A stretch of DNA of 64,000 nucleotides from JAJFUV01 sp964384215 (GTDB lineage Bacteria; Acidobacteriota; Terriglobia; Bryobacterales; Bryobacteraceae), in the NCBI GenBank assembly GCA_964384215.1, contig CAYLLB010000025.1, forward strand, positions 14,471 to 78,470, in the 5' to 3' direction. Below are positions 1 through 9,178 of the stretch, piece after piece (positions within the stretch are counted from its first letter, which is position 1; each line of letters opens with the position of its first letter). The notes below the pieces were generated by a model, which did no database searches, was not told where the DNA came from, and saw nothing but the letters and a program-made list of their open reading frames with translations. Made by a program: the position numbers and the translations under genes.

Positions 1-2
1 CT

Positions 3-182
3 CACCGTCCGCTCTTGGACTACCTGGAAGGGAAGTCGGATCAGCCCGCCGAGCGCGTGGTCTTCGAACACCTGAACCTGCGCTGGCACGATCCGGCACG
101 GTATAGCTCGCTCGTGCCAAGATCTTCGTCGCGTTCGTCGGAGGGGCAGGAAACTGTCGACAGTGTACAAGATTTGCGTTGA
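3..182 (+). CDS. 3' end of an unidentified protein, cut by the window edge
   Basis: Frame 3 is open from the window edge to a TGA at 180-182. It reads about 59 residues containing HRPLLDYLEGKSDQPAERVV and EHLNLRWHDPARY. The other two forward frames stop earlier. The first part resembles the C-terminal end of exported sulfatases, where a short LLDYLEG-like segment precedes a final strand, but this is too little to name the family. The last 20 residues are Ser-rich and unremarkable. The stop codon overlaps the -35 element of the next gene's promoter, so this gene and the receptor are probably separate transcription units. Confidence 0.4.
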   Translation, partial: HRPLLDYLEGKSDQPAERVVFEHLNLRWHDPARYSSLVPRSSSRSSEGQETVDSVQDLR

Positions 183-207
183 CAGCAAACGGGGGTTGCC
201 TTACACT
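179..207 (+). promoter_or_regulatory. sigma-70-like promoter for the TonB-dependent receptor
   Basis: A perfect -35 box TTGACA (179-184) is followed, after exactly 17 bases, by TACACT (202-207), which matches four of six -10 positions. The predicted start near 214 gives a leader of about 68 bases that ends in the ribosome site AGGGGGAG just before the ATG at 282. A very similar -35/17/-10 arrangement precedes the PEP-CTERM gene at 35698. Confidence 0.6.
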
Positions 208-281
208 GATCTAGCGTCCGGGCGGTCGCGTCTGGAGGCAACGAAGTCATTCGCAGTCGTTCAACGCTAGGGGGAGACTCG

Positions 282-3200
282 ATGACGTCCATCCATAGAA
301 TTTCCACACTATCAGTTTGTCTGCTGCTGGCTCTTGGTGTCTTAGCCAGCGCGCAGAACACCACCGCAACCTTGTCCGGCGTGGTCCGCGACCCGTCCTC
401 GGGAGTGCTTACCGGCGCCAAGGTCACCGTCACCAACGAGGAAACCGGTTTGAAGCGCGTCGCGAACACGAACGAAGAAGGCGCTTACCGGGTTCCATTC
501 CTGCCGATCGGGAGCTATTCCGTACGCGTGGAAAAACAGGGATTCAAGGCCGAGGTGCAGACCGGTATCCGGCTCGAGATCCAGCAGGTGCGCACAGTGG
601 ACTTCCAGCTGCAACTCGGTGCCGTAACCGAGACGGTCACGGTGGAAAGCCGGGCGCCGCTGCTCGAAGGTGAGACCTCGCAGGCAGGCGAAGTGATCAA
701 GACCGAGCAGGTGACTAACCTCCCTCTCGGCCGCCGCAACTTCTTGCAACTAACGTACTTGGCCCCCATGACCACGCCAGCCAGCAGCGATTTCCGCTCC
801 ACCGAAATAGGCCGTGGTTCGGCGGTTCCCGCCAGCGCAGGCCAGCGCCCCGAGCAGAACAATTACCAGATCGACGGCATCGATAACAAAGAGAGCGGCC
901 GCAATGGCCTAGCTATCGCACCTCCAGTGGACTCCATCAGCGAGTTCAAGGTGCAGACCGGCCTGGCGCCGGCCGAATTCGGCCGCGGCGGCGGGACCAT
1001 CGTGAACGTGGCCACCAAGAGCGGCACCAATGAGTATCATGGAACGCTCTACGAGTTCCTCCGCAACGAGTTCTTTGATGCACGCCCATATTTTTCCAGC
1101 GGCAAGAGCCCGCTCAAGCTGAACCAGTTCGGCGGCGCGCTGGGCGGACCAATCAAGAAGAACAAGCTCTTTTTCTTCGGCAATTACGAGGGCTTGCGGC
1201 AGCACACTTCGGGTAGCCCGCCGGTGTACCGCGTCTTCACAGACGCCGAGCGCAGCGGCGTATTCTCGACCGTGGTCAAGGACCCGTTCACGAAGGTGCC
1301 GTTCGGGGACAACACGATCCCGGCCAGCCAGATCAACTCCATCTCCAAGAACATTCTAAAGCTGCTGCCCTCGCCGAACCGGTCGGATCCATTGCGCAAT
1401 TACGTCTTTGACGGGCGGCCCCCCGGTCAGACTACGGCGAACGATGGCGTCGTGCGCGCAGATTTCAACCTGAGCCAGAACGACATCATTTACGGCCGCT
1501 ATCTACTGAACGAGGAATCCTACATCACGTCTCCGGCTTGGCCCGCTCCCGCCAATGCCAACGGGACCAACCTGACCTTGCGCGGGCAAGGCGCCAGCGC
1601 TCACTGGAATCACGTTTTCACGCCCACGCTGATCAACAGTCTCAGCCTCGGCTATTCGCGCTATCGCAACCTGCTGGGCACACTGAATTCGTTCAAGCAG
1701 GATTTCGTCACACCCGCCGGTATCACCAACACGCTCTCGGCAGTCGACCCGCTGTTCTGGGGTGTGCCGAATGTCAGCGTTACCGGATACAACATGCCAG
1801 GCGACAGCACTCCCAACTACCGGACGACGAATAACTATCAGATTCAGGAAAGCCTGTTCTGGAGCCGCGGCAAGCACAACGTGAAAACGGGCATGGATCT
1901 GCGCCAGGTGCGAGAGAACATGTTCTACACCGGCGGCAGCGGCTCGACCGCTTTCGCCAACAACTACACCGGCAACCCCATTGCGGACTTCTTGCTCGGC
2001 TGGGCCTCGCAAGCCAGCAAAACAGCGCGCGCCACGCAGTGGAATTCGAAAGTGTACTACTTCGCCGGCTACATCCAGGACGATTGGAAAATCACGCCGA
2101 AACTGACGCTGAACATTGGCCTGCGATATGAGGTGGAGAGCGCCCTGAAACAGATCGACAACGGCGGCCTTGGATTCGATGTGAAGACCGGGACCATGCT
2201 GGTTTCCAAATACGCCACCAACGCGGGGCCGATCCAAGCCTTCTATAAGAACATTCGCCCGGATGTGCCGGTCCAGTTCATCGAACAGACGACTCCTTAC
2301 GATGCCGATACCAACAACGTCGCGCCCCGGTTCGGCTTCGCATACCGCGTCCTGGGCAGCACGGTTTTCCGCGGCGGGTACGGCATCTACTACGATGCGC
2401 CGCAGATCCAGTCGCTGGCTTCGACCAACGACTTCGCGCCGAATACGCTGCGCCCCATTTGGACAGCGGCAAGCACGGTCACGCCGGACATCAGTTACAA
2501 CCCGGAAGGCGCCACGGCTGCCGAACTGACGCTCTCGAAAGCCCCCTTGACCATTTTTCCCTTCATATCGAGGAAGTTCCCTTACGGCAAGATCCAGCAG
2601 TGGAACTTCAGCCTCCAGCAGCAGATCACGCCCACGTTGGTGGTGGAGGGCATCTACCAGGGGTCGAACGGGGTGAACTTGCTCCAGTTCGACAATATCA
2701 ATGCCAAATCGCCGGGGCCGGGCAATGTGCAGCAATTGCTGCCGTGGCCGCAGTTCGCGCGCATACAAAATGAAGACATGTGGGCGCGATCGAACTACAA
2801 TGGCGCGGCTATCAAGGTCGAACAGCGTCCGTGGCACGGGTTGAGCTACATCACCAGCTACACGTTTTCCAAGTCTCTGGACACGGCTTCGACGCTCAAT
2901 GCTGCCGCAGTGTGGACCGATCCCAACAACAAGCAGGGAACGGCGCGCGGTCCGTCGGACTTCGACGTACGCAACCGCTTTGTCTCTGCGTTCGAGTACG
3001 CCCTCCCATTCGGCAAGAGCAGGAAGTTCGGCAGCGGCGTTTCACCCGCGATGGACCGATTCATTGGAGGGTGGGGCGCCCGAGGCATGGTGGTATTTCA
3101 AACCGGTTTTGCCGTGAGCCCCGGTATGAACCTCACCCGCCTGAACACTTGCGCCACGGCTTGCTCGGCGCGGCCGGACCGCATCGGCAACGGCAACCTT

Positions 3201-3527
3201 TCGAAGAGCGAACGGACGGTGAATCGCTTCTTTGATGTGACGGCGTTCAAGCTCTTGTCCGCGGGCGGCGCTGACGCGAGGATCGGAACAGCCGGGCGCA
3301 ACATACTCTACCAGCCCGGCATGAAGAGCCACGATCTGCAGGTCTTCAAGATCACGCGCATCCACGAGCGGCACACGCTGGAGTTCCGATGGGAGATGTA
3401 CAATGCCTGGAACCACGCCAACTGGGGGTCCGCGGCGGTGAATATGGAGTCGCCGGCGACATTCGGCATCATCTCCAGCCGCGGCACCCCGCGCAATATG
3501 CAGTTCGCTCTGAAGTACGAATTTTAA
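282..3527 (+). CDS. TonB-dependent receptor, Oar-like, with carboxypeptidase-regulatory domain
   Basis: This is an outer-membrane receptor of 1081 residues that would import a large substrate using TonB energy. Residues 1-25 form a signal peptide ending in LASAQ. Residues about 27-115 form a carboxypeptidase-regulatory-like beta-sandwich (LSGVVRDPSSGVLTGAKVTV). A plug region follows, with the family-typical NNYQIDGIDNKE and EFGRGGGTIVNVATKSGTNE segments. The rest is a long beta-barrel ending in the aromatic MQFALKYEF. Length and order match acidobacterial Oar-type receptors. The ATG is set by the ribosome site AGGGGGAG. The ceramidase-like gene follows after 12 bases and is probably cotranscribed, which suggests a glycolipid or sugar ligand; that part is inference. 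Confidence 0.9.
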   Translation: MTSIHRISTLSVCLLLALGVLASAQNTTATLSGVVRDPSSGVLTGAKVTVTNEETGLKRVANTNEEGAYRVPFLPIGSYSVRVEKQGFKAEVQTGIRLEIQQVRTVDFQLQLGAVTETVTVESRAPLLEGETSQAGEVIKTEQVTNLPLGRRNFLQLTYLAPMTTPASSDFRSTEIGRGSAVPASAGQRPEQNNYQIDGIDNKESGRNGLAIAPPVDSISEFKVQTGLAPAEFGRGGGTIVNVATKSGTNEYHGTLYEFLRNEFFDARPYFSSGKSPLKLNQFGGALGGPIKKNKLFFFGNYEGLRQHTSGSPPVYRVFTDAERSGVFSTVVKDPFTKVPFGDNTIPASQINSISKNILKLLPSPNRSDPLRNYVFDGRPPGQTTANDGVVRADFNLSQNDIIYGRYLLNEESYITSPAWPAPANANGTNLTLRGQGASAHWNHVFTPTLINSLSLGYSRYRNLLGTLNSFKQDFVTPAGITNTLSAVDPLFWGVPNVSVTGYNMPGDSTPNYRTTNNYQIQESLFWSRGKHNVKTGMDLRQVRENMFYTGGSGSTAFANNYTGNPIADFLLGWASQASKTARATQWNSKVYYFAGYIQDDWKITPKLTLNIGLRYEVESALKQIDNGGLGFDVKTGTMLVSKYATNAGPIQAFYKNIRPDVPVQFIEQTTPYDADTNNVAPRFGFAYRVLGSTVFRGGYGIYYDAPQIQSLASTNDFAPNTLRPIWTAASTVTPDISYNPEGATAAELTLSKAPLTIFPFISRKFPYGKIQQWNFSLQQQITPTLVVEGIYQGSNGVNLLQFDNINAKSPGPGNVQQLLPWPQFARIQNEDMWARSNYNGAAIKVEQRPWHGLSYITSYTFSKSLDTASTLNAAAVWTDPNNKQGTARGPSDFDVRNRFVSAFEYALPFGKSRKFGSGVSPAMDRFIGGWGARGMVVFQTGFAVSPGMNLTRLNTCATACSARPDRIGNGNLSKSERTVNRFFDVTAFKLLSAGGADARIGTAGRNILYQPGMKSHDLQVFKITRIHERHTLEFRWEMYNAWNHANWGSAAVNMESPATFGIISSRGTPRNMQFALKYEF

Positions 3528-3539
3528 TATGATCGGAAA

Positions 3540-5039
3540 ATGAAGCGACGGGAATTTCTGGCACTCAGTTCGATGGGAGGGCTGGCGATTCCCGCCACTC
3601 CCGTCTTCCGCGCGGGCTTTGCCGAGCGGGACATTTCTCCACGCATCGGGATGCAGGAGCCAGGCGGCTACCAGAAACGCTTCCACCGCAGTTTCCACGA
3701 CCCGTGCAAAGTGCGTGTGGCTGTATTTGACGACGGTCAGAAACGCGTGGCGCTTGTAAGCGTGGACGCGTTGATCGTGCCGCGGCAGTTGGTTCTTGAA
3801 ATCCGGCGCGAGGTTCAGTCGCGCTGCGGCATTCCGCCGGAATACGTCCTGATCGGTGCGACGCACTCGCACTCATCCGGCCCCACGGGCATGGTACAGC
3901 CGGGCGAATACGATCACGCGTCCCCATTGGCGCGCAAACTGGCCTACGAGGTATCCAGTTGCGCCGATCCCGAGTATCTCGCTCTGGTGCGCCGCGAAGC
4001 CATACAGGCCGTCTGCGACGCGCACGCCAGACTCTCGGTTGCGCACGCCGGAGTGGGTGTTGGCGTGGAGGACAAAGTCGCGTTCAACCGCCGTCATCGC
4101 ATGCGCAACGGCCTCTCTTACACCCATCCGGGGCAGGGTAATCCCGATATGCTGGGACCGGCCGGTCCCACCGACCCGCAGGTCGGAGTGATCGGCGTCT
4201 GGGGTATGGATGGCCGGCTGGCGGGCTGTATCGTGAATTACGCTTGCCACGCCACTACCAGTCCCGGAGGCATTTCCGCCAACTGGATTTGCTACCTGGA
4301 AAAGACCATCCGCGGTGCGTTGGGAAGCGATGCTGTGGTGCTGTTCCTGCAGGGTGCTTGCGGAGATGTGACGCAGGTGGACAACCTCAGCCCCTACGCG
4401 CTACCGAACGGCGAGGAATACGCAAAGCTGGTTGGCGGACGAGTGGGCGCGGAGGCTGTGAAAGTGCTGCTATCGATGCAGCCGGGTGCGCTCACGCCGC
4501 TCGATGCGCGCAGCGTTACGTTGCGCATCAACCGGCGCAGGCCCAGCCCGGAACGCGTGAAGCGCTGCTATGAAATCGCGGCCAAAGATCCCGCCTCGAT
4601 GGACCTGACCGAGTGGGTCTTTGCAAAAGAGATTGTCATGCTCGACGCCATCATCGCCAAGGAGCCGGTTGCCGAAGCCGAAGTGCAGGCCGTCCAGGTG
4701 GGGCCCGCCGTTTTCGTTTCGAATCCGGCCGAGTTCTTTTGCGAACTCGGGTTGCGCATCAAGCGTGGGAGCCCGTTCCCGTTCACTTTTCCGGTGGAAC
4801 TCGCCAACGGCTGCGTAGGGTACGTGCCGACCGAGGAGGCGTTCAGCGCTTCGGGCGGAGGTTACGAGACGAGGCTCACCGCCTATAGCAATCTGGAGAT
4901 TACGGCCGGGAACCGGTTCGTGGAAGCCGGCGTCGAGATGGCGCGGCGCCTGAAGCCCGGCAAGGTTCCGGAGCGTTCGCCGGCCAAGCCGTTTAAAGCG
5001 CCGTGGTCCTATGGCAACGTGCCGCCGGAGACGCAGTAG
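3540..5039 (+). CDS. neutral/alkaline non-lysosomal ceramidase-like hydrolase
   Basis: The protein has 499 residues and an N-terminal MKRREFL Tat-type leader, so it is probably exported folded. It matches the neutral ceramidase N-terminal domain family, a zinc-dependent amidase fold. The ATHSHSSG segment (His109 and His111), YACHAT (His237) and LQGACGDV near residue 268 correspond to metal-site and nucleophile regions of that family. It is much shorter than true ceramidases (about 650-750 residues) and appears to lack their C-terminal immunoglobulin-like domain. This is common in environmental homologues whose substrate is unknown. It lies 12 bases after the receptor and upstream of a Gfo/Idh gene, so a role in taking apart an imported glycoconjugate is a reasonable inference. 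Actual ceramide cleavage is unproven. Confidence 0.75.
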   Translation: MKRREFLALSSMGGLAIPATPVFRAGFAERDISPRIGMQEPGGYQKRFHRSFHDPCKVRVAVFDDGQKRVALVSVDALIVPRQLVLEIRREVQSRCGIPPEYVLIGATHSHSSGPTGMVQPGEYDHASPLARKLAYEVSSCADPEYLALVRREAIQAVCDAHARLSVAHAGVGVGVEDKVAFNRRHRMRNGLSYTHPGQGNPDMLGPAGPTDPQVGVIGVWGMDGRLAGCIVNYACHATTSPGGISANWICYLEKTIRGALGSDAVVLFLQGACGDVTQVDNLSPYALPNGEEYAKLVGGRVGAEAVKVLLSMQPGALTPLDARSVTLRINRRRPSPERVKRCYEIAAKDPASMDLTEWVFAKEIVMLDAIIAKEPVAEAEVQAVQVGPAVFVSNPAEFFCELGLRIKRGSPFPFTFPVELANGCVGYVPTEEAFSASGGGYETRLTAYSNLEITAGNRFVEAGVEMARRLKPGKVPERSPAKPFKAPWSYGNVPPETQ

Positions 5040-5114
5040 TGGCGGAAGAGTCGTCATGGAAGGACTGGTAGGTTAGACTGACCAAAGCATATACAGAGTT
5101 TGAATCATAAAATC

Positions 5115-6158
5115 ATGTCAAAGACAATCAATTGGGGCGTAATCGGATGCGGCGGCATCGCGCGCCGCCGGACTATTCCCGAGGGGCTCACCAAAGCCTC
5201 GAACGCAACGCTCGCGGTGGTGTTCGATGTAAACCCGACGGCGAACCAGGAGGTAGCCGCGCAATTCGGCGTCCGTGCCTGCGCGAGCATCGAGGAACTG
5301 CTGGCGAGCGATGTGGATGCCGTCTACATCGCGACGCCCGTGTACCTGCATTGCGAACATGCGCTGGCGGCCATCGCCGCCGGCAAGCACGTGTTGTGCG
5401 AAAAGCCGTTGGGCATGACCGTGGCCGAAGCGGAACACATGGCCGCCGAGGCCGAGAAGGTCCAAGTGAAACTGGGCACGGCGCTCATGATGCGGTTCAC
5501 CGCGCAACACCAGGCCGCTAGGAAGTTGATCATCGATGGCGCGCTGGGCAAGCCCGTGCTCGGGCGCGCGCAGCTTTCATGCTGGTATCCGCGCATGGAA
5601 GGCGCCTGGCGGCAGGATCCCGCGCTCGGCGGCGGTGGTTCGCTCATCGACATGGGTGGGCACTGCATCGACCTGCTGGAGATGTTCTTCGGTAACGTGA
5701 AGAAGGTGAGCTGCTTCGCCAACACCATCGTGCAGGATTACAAGAGTGAGGACAGCGCCTTGGCCATGCTGTGGTTCGAGAACGGCGCACTGGGCATGGT
5801 GGACGCGTTCTTCTCGATTCCGGACGCTTCCAGCGACAACGTGCTGGAGCTTTACGGCACACGCGGCTCGATACACGCCAAGGGGACTATCGGGCAGGCG
5901 AGCCACGGGACCATGGTCGCGCGGCTGGAAGGCGGCGCGGTGGGTTACGACGCGCAGCAGAGCCGCGCGGCGGCGGGCGAGATCGAAATCGCGCCTGAGC
6001 CGGTCAACCCTTACCGCGCCGAGATCGAGGAGTTCAGCCAGGCGATTCTCGACAACCGTGCCCCGGCCGTTGGCGCGGCCATCGGCATCCGCAGCCAGCG
6101 CGTCCTGGCAGCCTGCTACGAATCCGCTCGCACCGGCAAAGCAGTAGATGTGCTTTGA
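5115..6158 (+). CDS. Gfo/Idh/MocA family NAD(P)-dependent oxidoreductase
   Basis: This is a cytosolic sugar or cyclitol dehydrogenase-like protein of 347 residues. The Rossmann motif GVIGCGGIA is at the N-terminus. YIATPVYLHCEHAL and the hallmark GKHVLCEKPLG, which carries the catalytic-region lysine, follow near residue 95. The second half is the usual alpha/beta domain (GGGSLIDMGGHCIDLLEMFF). An in-frame TTG at 5100 would add five residues, but the ATG at 5115 gives a normal start directly before the dinucleotide-binding strand. There is no export signal, unlike the two other members of this family in the window. It is followed 24 bases later by a TIM-barrel epimerase-like gene, a pairing repeated at 38315-40686. 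Confidence 0.88.
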   Translation: MSKTINWGVIGCGGIARRRTIPEGLTKASNATLAVVFDVNPTANQEVAAQFGVRACASIEELLASDVDAVYIATPVYLHCEHALAAIAAGKHVLCEKPLGMTVAEAEHMAAEAEKVQVKLGTALMMRFTAQHQAARKLIIDGALGKPVLGRAQLSCWYPRMEGAWRQDPALGGGGSLIDMGGHCIDLLEMFFGNVKKVSCFANTIVQDYKSEDSALAMLWFENGALGMVDAFFSIPDASSDNVLELYGTRGSIHAKGTIGQASHGTMVARLEGGAVGYDAQQSRAAAGEIEIAPEPVNPYRAEIEEFSQAILDNRAPAVGAAIGIRSQRVLAACYESARTGKAVDVL

Positions 6159-6182
6159 TGGTGTGTGGTCATGAGGACTACC

Positions 6183-7010
6183 ATGGATAAGCAACTGACT
6201 CGCCGCGCGTTTGGCTGCACAACCGCCGCGGGATTCGCTGGAATCCTGTCCGCAGCCAAGGACAAGATTCCTATCGGCGTGCAACTTTACTCGGTTCGCG
6301 ACCTCTGCAAGCAGGACTTCGAGGGGACACTCGCAGGGGTTGCCAAGCTCGGCTACAAAGGCGTCGAATTTGCCGGGTACTACGGCAAGACTGCCACGGA
6401 GCTGCGGACGATGCTGGTCATGAACGGCCTGAAGTGCTGCGGCACGCACATCGGCATCGATACCATCATGGGCGATAAACTGGCTGAGACCATCGACTTC
6501 AATAGGGGCATCGGTAATAAGTTCCTGATTGTTCCCGGCCTTCCGGAAAAGTACCGCGCTTCGCGACAGGCATGGCTGGAGACAGCGAAGATCTTCAACG
6601 AAGCCAGCCGGAAGGTGCAGGAACATGGCATGTACGTGGGGTATCACAACCACACGGCCGAGTTTCAGATGTTGGATGGCGAACGCCCCTGGGACACCTT
6701 CTTTAAGAACACGGACAAGGCCGTGGTGATGCAGCTGGATATCGGCCACATCGTGCATGGCGGCGCCGATCCGGTGCAGGTGCTGAAAGAGTATCCCGGT
6801 CGCGCCCTCACGGTACACGTGAAGGAGTGGTCCGCGACCAAGAAGGATGCGCTGGTCGGCGACGGTGATGTGAAGTGGCCCGCGGTCTTCAAAGCTTGCG
6901 AAACCTTGGGCGCCACCGAGTGGTACATCGTCGAGGAAGAATCCGGCGCCTATCCGGGTCTCACGGGCATCGAGCAAAGCCTGAAGCGTCTTCGCAAGAT
7001 GGGCAAGTAG
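6183..7010 (+). CDS. sugar phosphate isomerase/epimerase-like TIM-barrel protein, Tat leader
   Basis: The protein has 275 residues and belongs to the xylose-isomerase-like TIM-barrel family. It has a Tat-type leader (LTRRAFGCTTAAG) followed by IPIGVQLYSVRD, the first barrel strand. GYHNHTAEF and LDIGHIVHGG carry the Glu/His/Asp metal ligands typical of the family, and a late IVEEES gives the last acidic ligand. The ATG at 6183 is preferred because GAGG lies 8 bases upstream; in-frame GTG and ATG codons at 6165 and 6171 are alternatives. It closes the receptor-ceramidase-oxidoreductase run and is followed by a terminator-like hairpin. Substrate unknown. Confidence 0.85.
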   Translation: MDKQLTRRAFGCTTAAGFAGILSAAKDKIPIGVQLYSVRDLCKQDFEGTLAGVAKLGYKGVEFAGYYGKTATELRTMLVMNGLKCCGTHIGIDTIMGDKLAETIDFNRGIGNKFLIVPGLPEKYRASRQAWLETAKIFNEASRKVQEHGMYVGYHNHTAEFQMLDGERPWDTFFKNTDKAVVMQLDIGHIVHGGADPVQVLKEYPGRALTVHVKEWSATKKDALVGDGDVKWPAVFKACETLGATEWYIVEEESGAYPGLTGIEQSLKRLRKMGK

Positions 7011-7020
7011 ATCTTGACTC

Positions 7021-7044
7021 GAGGCAGGCGGCTTCGCCTGCCTC
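7021..7044. terminator. hairpin terminator between convergent genes
   Basis: A perfect 9-bp stem (GAGGCAGGC / GCCTGCCTC) encloses a 6-base loop and is followed by TTCCTT on the plus strand. It sits 11 bases after the epimerase-like gene and 5 bases from the end of the convergent VWFA gene, so it may stop transcripts from both sides. Confidence 0.65.
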
Positions 7045-7048
7045 TTCC

Positions 7049-9175
7049 TTACGCTGCCGGTTTTGGGATGACCACTACCGGCGCGCGCCAGAAGGCGAAC
7101 TTCCGCGCGGTGGGATCCAGCACACTCACCTGGCACGTATAACGGCCGGGCGTCAGCTTGCTCAGTGGGAGACTGAAACGGATGGGCACCGCCTTGGTTT
7201 TCGGATTCAGCCCCTCGGTCACCTGGAGCGGTTGGGTTTCGAACGCTTTCTGTTTGCCTCGGAAGAAGCTAACGCTGGCGATGAGCGGCTCGGTGGACTG
7301 AGCTGCAGGCTGATACGCTTCCAAGTAGACGTACATCTCCTGGTCCGTGCGGAAAACACGTGTCACGCTGGGCACCAGCTTCTCGCCATCCTGCACCAGG
7401 GGATTGGCTTCCAGCAGCTTCTTGTCGCGCTCGGCGGTGGCGACGGCGGCCTTCAGGCTCTCACGCTGGTTGCTCAACACCACGCTGCTGATGGGCAGGT
7501 AATTGCGCTCCGTGGTGAGGTCGGGAACCTTGAATTTCATCTCAAACGTGCCCATCTTGCCGGTTTCGTTCTCCCGTGCCAGGAACTTCACCGTGTATGT
7601 GCCCGGCTGTAGCGTGAAGCCGGTGTCGTATTGCAGGTTCCGTTTGGATAGCTGGCCGGCGTTCTCGCCTTTCAATTTGACCTCGATGTCGTCGCGCACG
7701 GTGGCTACCAGCGAGCCCTTCGCGTCCTTCACCTGCCCGATGAAATCCAGGCGCGTGCGCTCGGCGCCGCCATGCCGGGCGAGTTCCAATTCGCTGCCCG
7801 GGATCTTCACCGCGAGCGGCACAAAATAGCGGTCGCGTCCCAGGCGGAAGTGCGCCACTTCCATGGCGATCGGCAGGTCGGTCACCGGGTCGCCCAGCAT
7901 GAGCGCCTCCTGGAGTTGGCGCTCGCGGTCCGTTGAGTTGAAATCGCGGAACTGCTTGGATGCGAAGTAGCCGCTGCGGTAGTCGAGTTTGGCCGAAAGT
8001 GTCTTATTCGTCAACTGCACCTTGATGCGCCGATAGCGGCCGTCCATGTTCTGATTAGTACTGTAGTAGCCCAGTATGTAGTAGCTGGCGATATCCTTTT
8101 GCGCCTGCTGGATGCCCAGGGAGAGATCATTCTCGTCGAGCAGCGCCTTGCCGCCGGTATCGGCGGCCAGCGTGTACAGAGATTCCTGTTGATCCTGGAA
8201 GCTGGTCATCGTGGAGCGCGCTGAACTGCCGGAGTACATGCCCTGACCGCCGGGCGAAGCCTTGGTGGCGTCGCCGAGCGGAGCCTGCGCCACCAGACCA
8301 CGCGCATCGATGGGGTAGAGCGACACGTTGCTACGAATGGCCGCGTTTATCGTCGCACGCATCTGTGCTTCGTTGTCCACTCCGGTCTTGGTCATGCCGC
8401 TGGCGAAGTAGATCAGCGCTTTCTTCTCCGGCAGCGACGAAAGCATGCGGGAGGCCGTTTCGATGGCGGCCAGTTTGCGATCCGTATTGAAAATGTTGAA
8501 TTCGGTGTCGTCGGCAGTGTAGGCGTCGCCCGTGTCGGCGGCGGTTTCGTCTCCGGATGTGGCGCCGTTCACAGCCATATCGCTGCCCTCGCCAATGTTG
8601 ATGCCCTTAATGGTCCGAATGAGCGCGTCGCGATCGCTGGTGAAATCCTGCAGCACCTTCAAGTCGCTCGAGAACGTCATCACGGCCATCATGTCGGAAG
8701 CCGTCATCTGCGAGTCAAGGAACTTCAGCGCGGCTTTCTGGGCGCGGATTTGATCCGCGGTCGGCATGGAGGTCAGGTCGAAGAACATGACCAGCAGACG
8801 GCGGTCGCGATACCGGATCTCGCCGGGTTTCGACGGCGCAATCTGCGCCGGGGCGGGCGGCTGCGCGGCGGGAGCGGCCTTGGGTGTGCTCTCCGCGCCG
8901 CGTTGGATCAACTTGCGCTCGGCCGGAGTGGCGACGGGTTCCTCCAGGCGCTGGAACTCGAACACCGCGATCTTCTGGGGCTTGCCGTCCTCCGCGATCG
9001 TAAAGTCGGACGCCTTCAAACCTTCGACCGGTTTGCCGCTCTTGTCTTTCACAGCGACGTTCACTACGACAAGCTGCGTAGTGGTCTCGAATTTGAAGGC
9101 TCCTCGCGGAACCGGCGGCTGCTGTGCGCTCGCAATAAGCAAACCGCTGAGGAATGTGGCGATGGTAGCACGCAT
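7049..9175 (-). CDS. VWFA-related acidobacterial domain protein
   Basis: This is a secreted or periplasmic protein of 708 residues with a signal peptide (MRATIATFLSGLLIASAQ). An N-terminal beta domain (TQLVVVNVAVKDKSGKPVEG) and a Pro/Ala-rich linker precede the von Willebrand factor A-like fold starting at RDRRLLVMFFDLTSMP. The DLTSM segment resembles an incomplete metal-dependent adhesion site. Domains of this kind are strongly expanded in Acidobacteria. The C-terminal third (FLARENETGKMGTFEMKFKV) looks like repeated beta-sandwich modules. It starts only 3 bases after the stop of the second receptor, so the two are almost certainly cotranscribed and may form a surface complex. No enzymatic function is implied. 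Confidence 0.8.
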   Translation of the reverse strand: MRATIATFLSGLLIASAQQPPVPRGAFKFETTTQLVVVNVAVKDKSGKPVEGLKASDFTIAEDGKPQKIAVFEFQRLEEPVATPAERKLIQRGAESTPKAAPAAQPPAPAQIAPSKPGEIRYRDRRLLVMFFDLTSMPTADQIRAQKAALKFLDSQMTASDMMAVMTFSSDLKVLQDFTSDRDALIRTIKGINIGEGSDMAVNGATSGDETAADTGDAYTADDTEFNIFNTDRKLAAIETASRMLSSLPEKKALIYFASGMTKTGVDNEAQMRATINAAIRSNVSLYPIDARGLVAQAPLGDATKASPGGQGMYSGSSARSTMTSFQDQQESLYTLAADTGGKALLDENDLSLGIQQAQKDIASYYILGYYSTNQNMDGRYRRIKVQLTNKTLSAKLDYRSGYFASKQFRDFNSTDRERQLQEALMLGDPVTDLPIAMEVAHFRLGRDRYFVPLAVKIPGSELELARHGGAERTRLDFIGQVKDAKGSLVATVRDDIEVKLKGENAGQLSKRNLQYDTGFTLQPGTYTVKFLARENETGKMGTFEMKFKVPDLTTERNYLPISSVVLSNQRESLKAAVATAERDKKLLEANPLVQDGEKLVPSVTRVFRTDQEMYVYLEAYQPAAQSTEPLIASVSFFRGKQKAFETQPLQVTEGLNPKTKAVPIRFSLPLSKLTPGRYTCQVSVLDPTARKFAFWRAPVVVIPKPAA

Positions 9176-9178
9176 AAG

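Noticed and set aside
1503..2837. Long open frame on the minus strand inside the first receptor gene (444 codons)
   Set aside because: It is an antisense shadow of a GC-rich coding gene. Its translation is Arg/Val-rich without recognisable motifs, and no ribosome site precedes it.
5577..7136. Long minus-strand frame opposite the Gfo/Idh and epimerase genes (519 codons)
   Set aside because: The plus-strand genes have clear family motifs; the antisense product is low in recognisable structure and Arg/His-rich.
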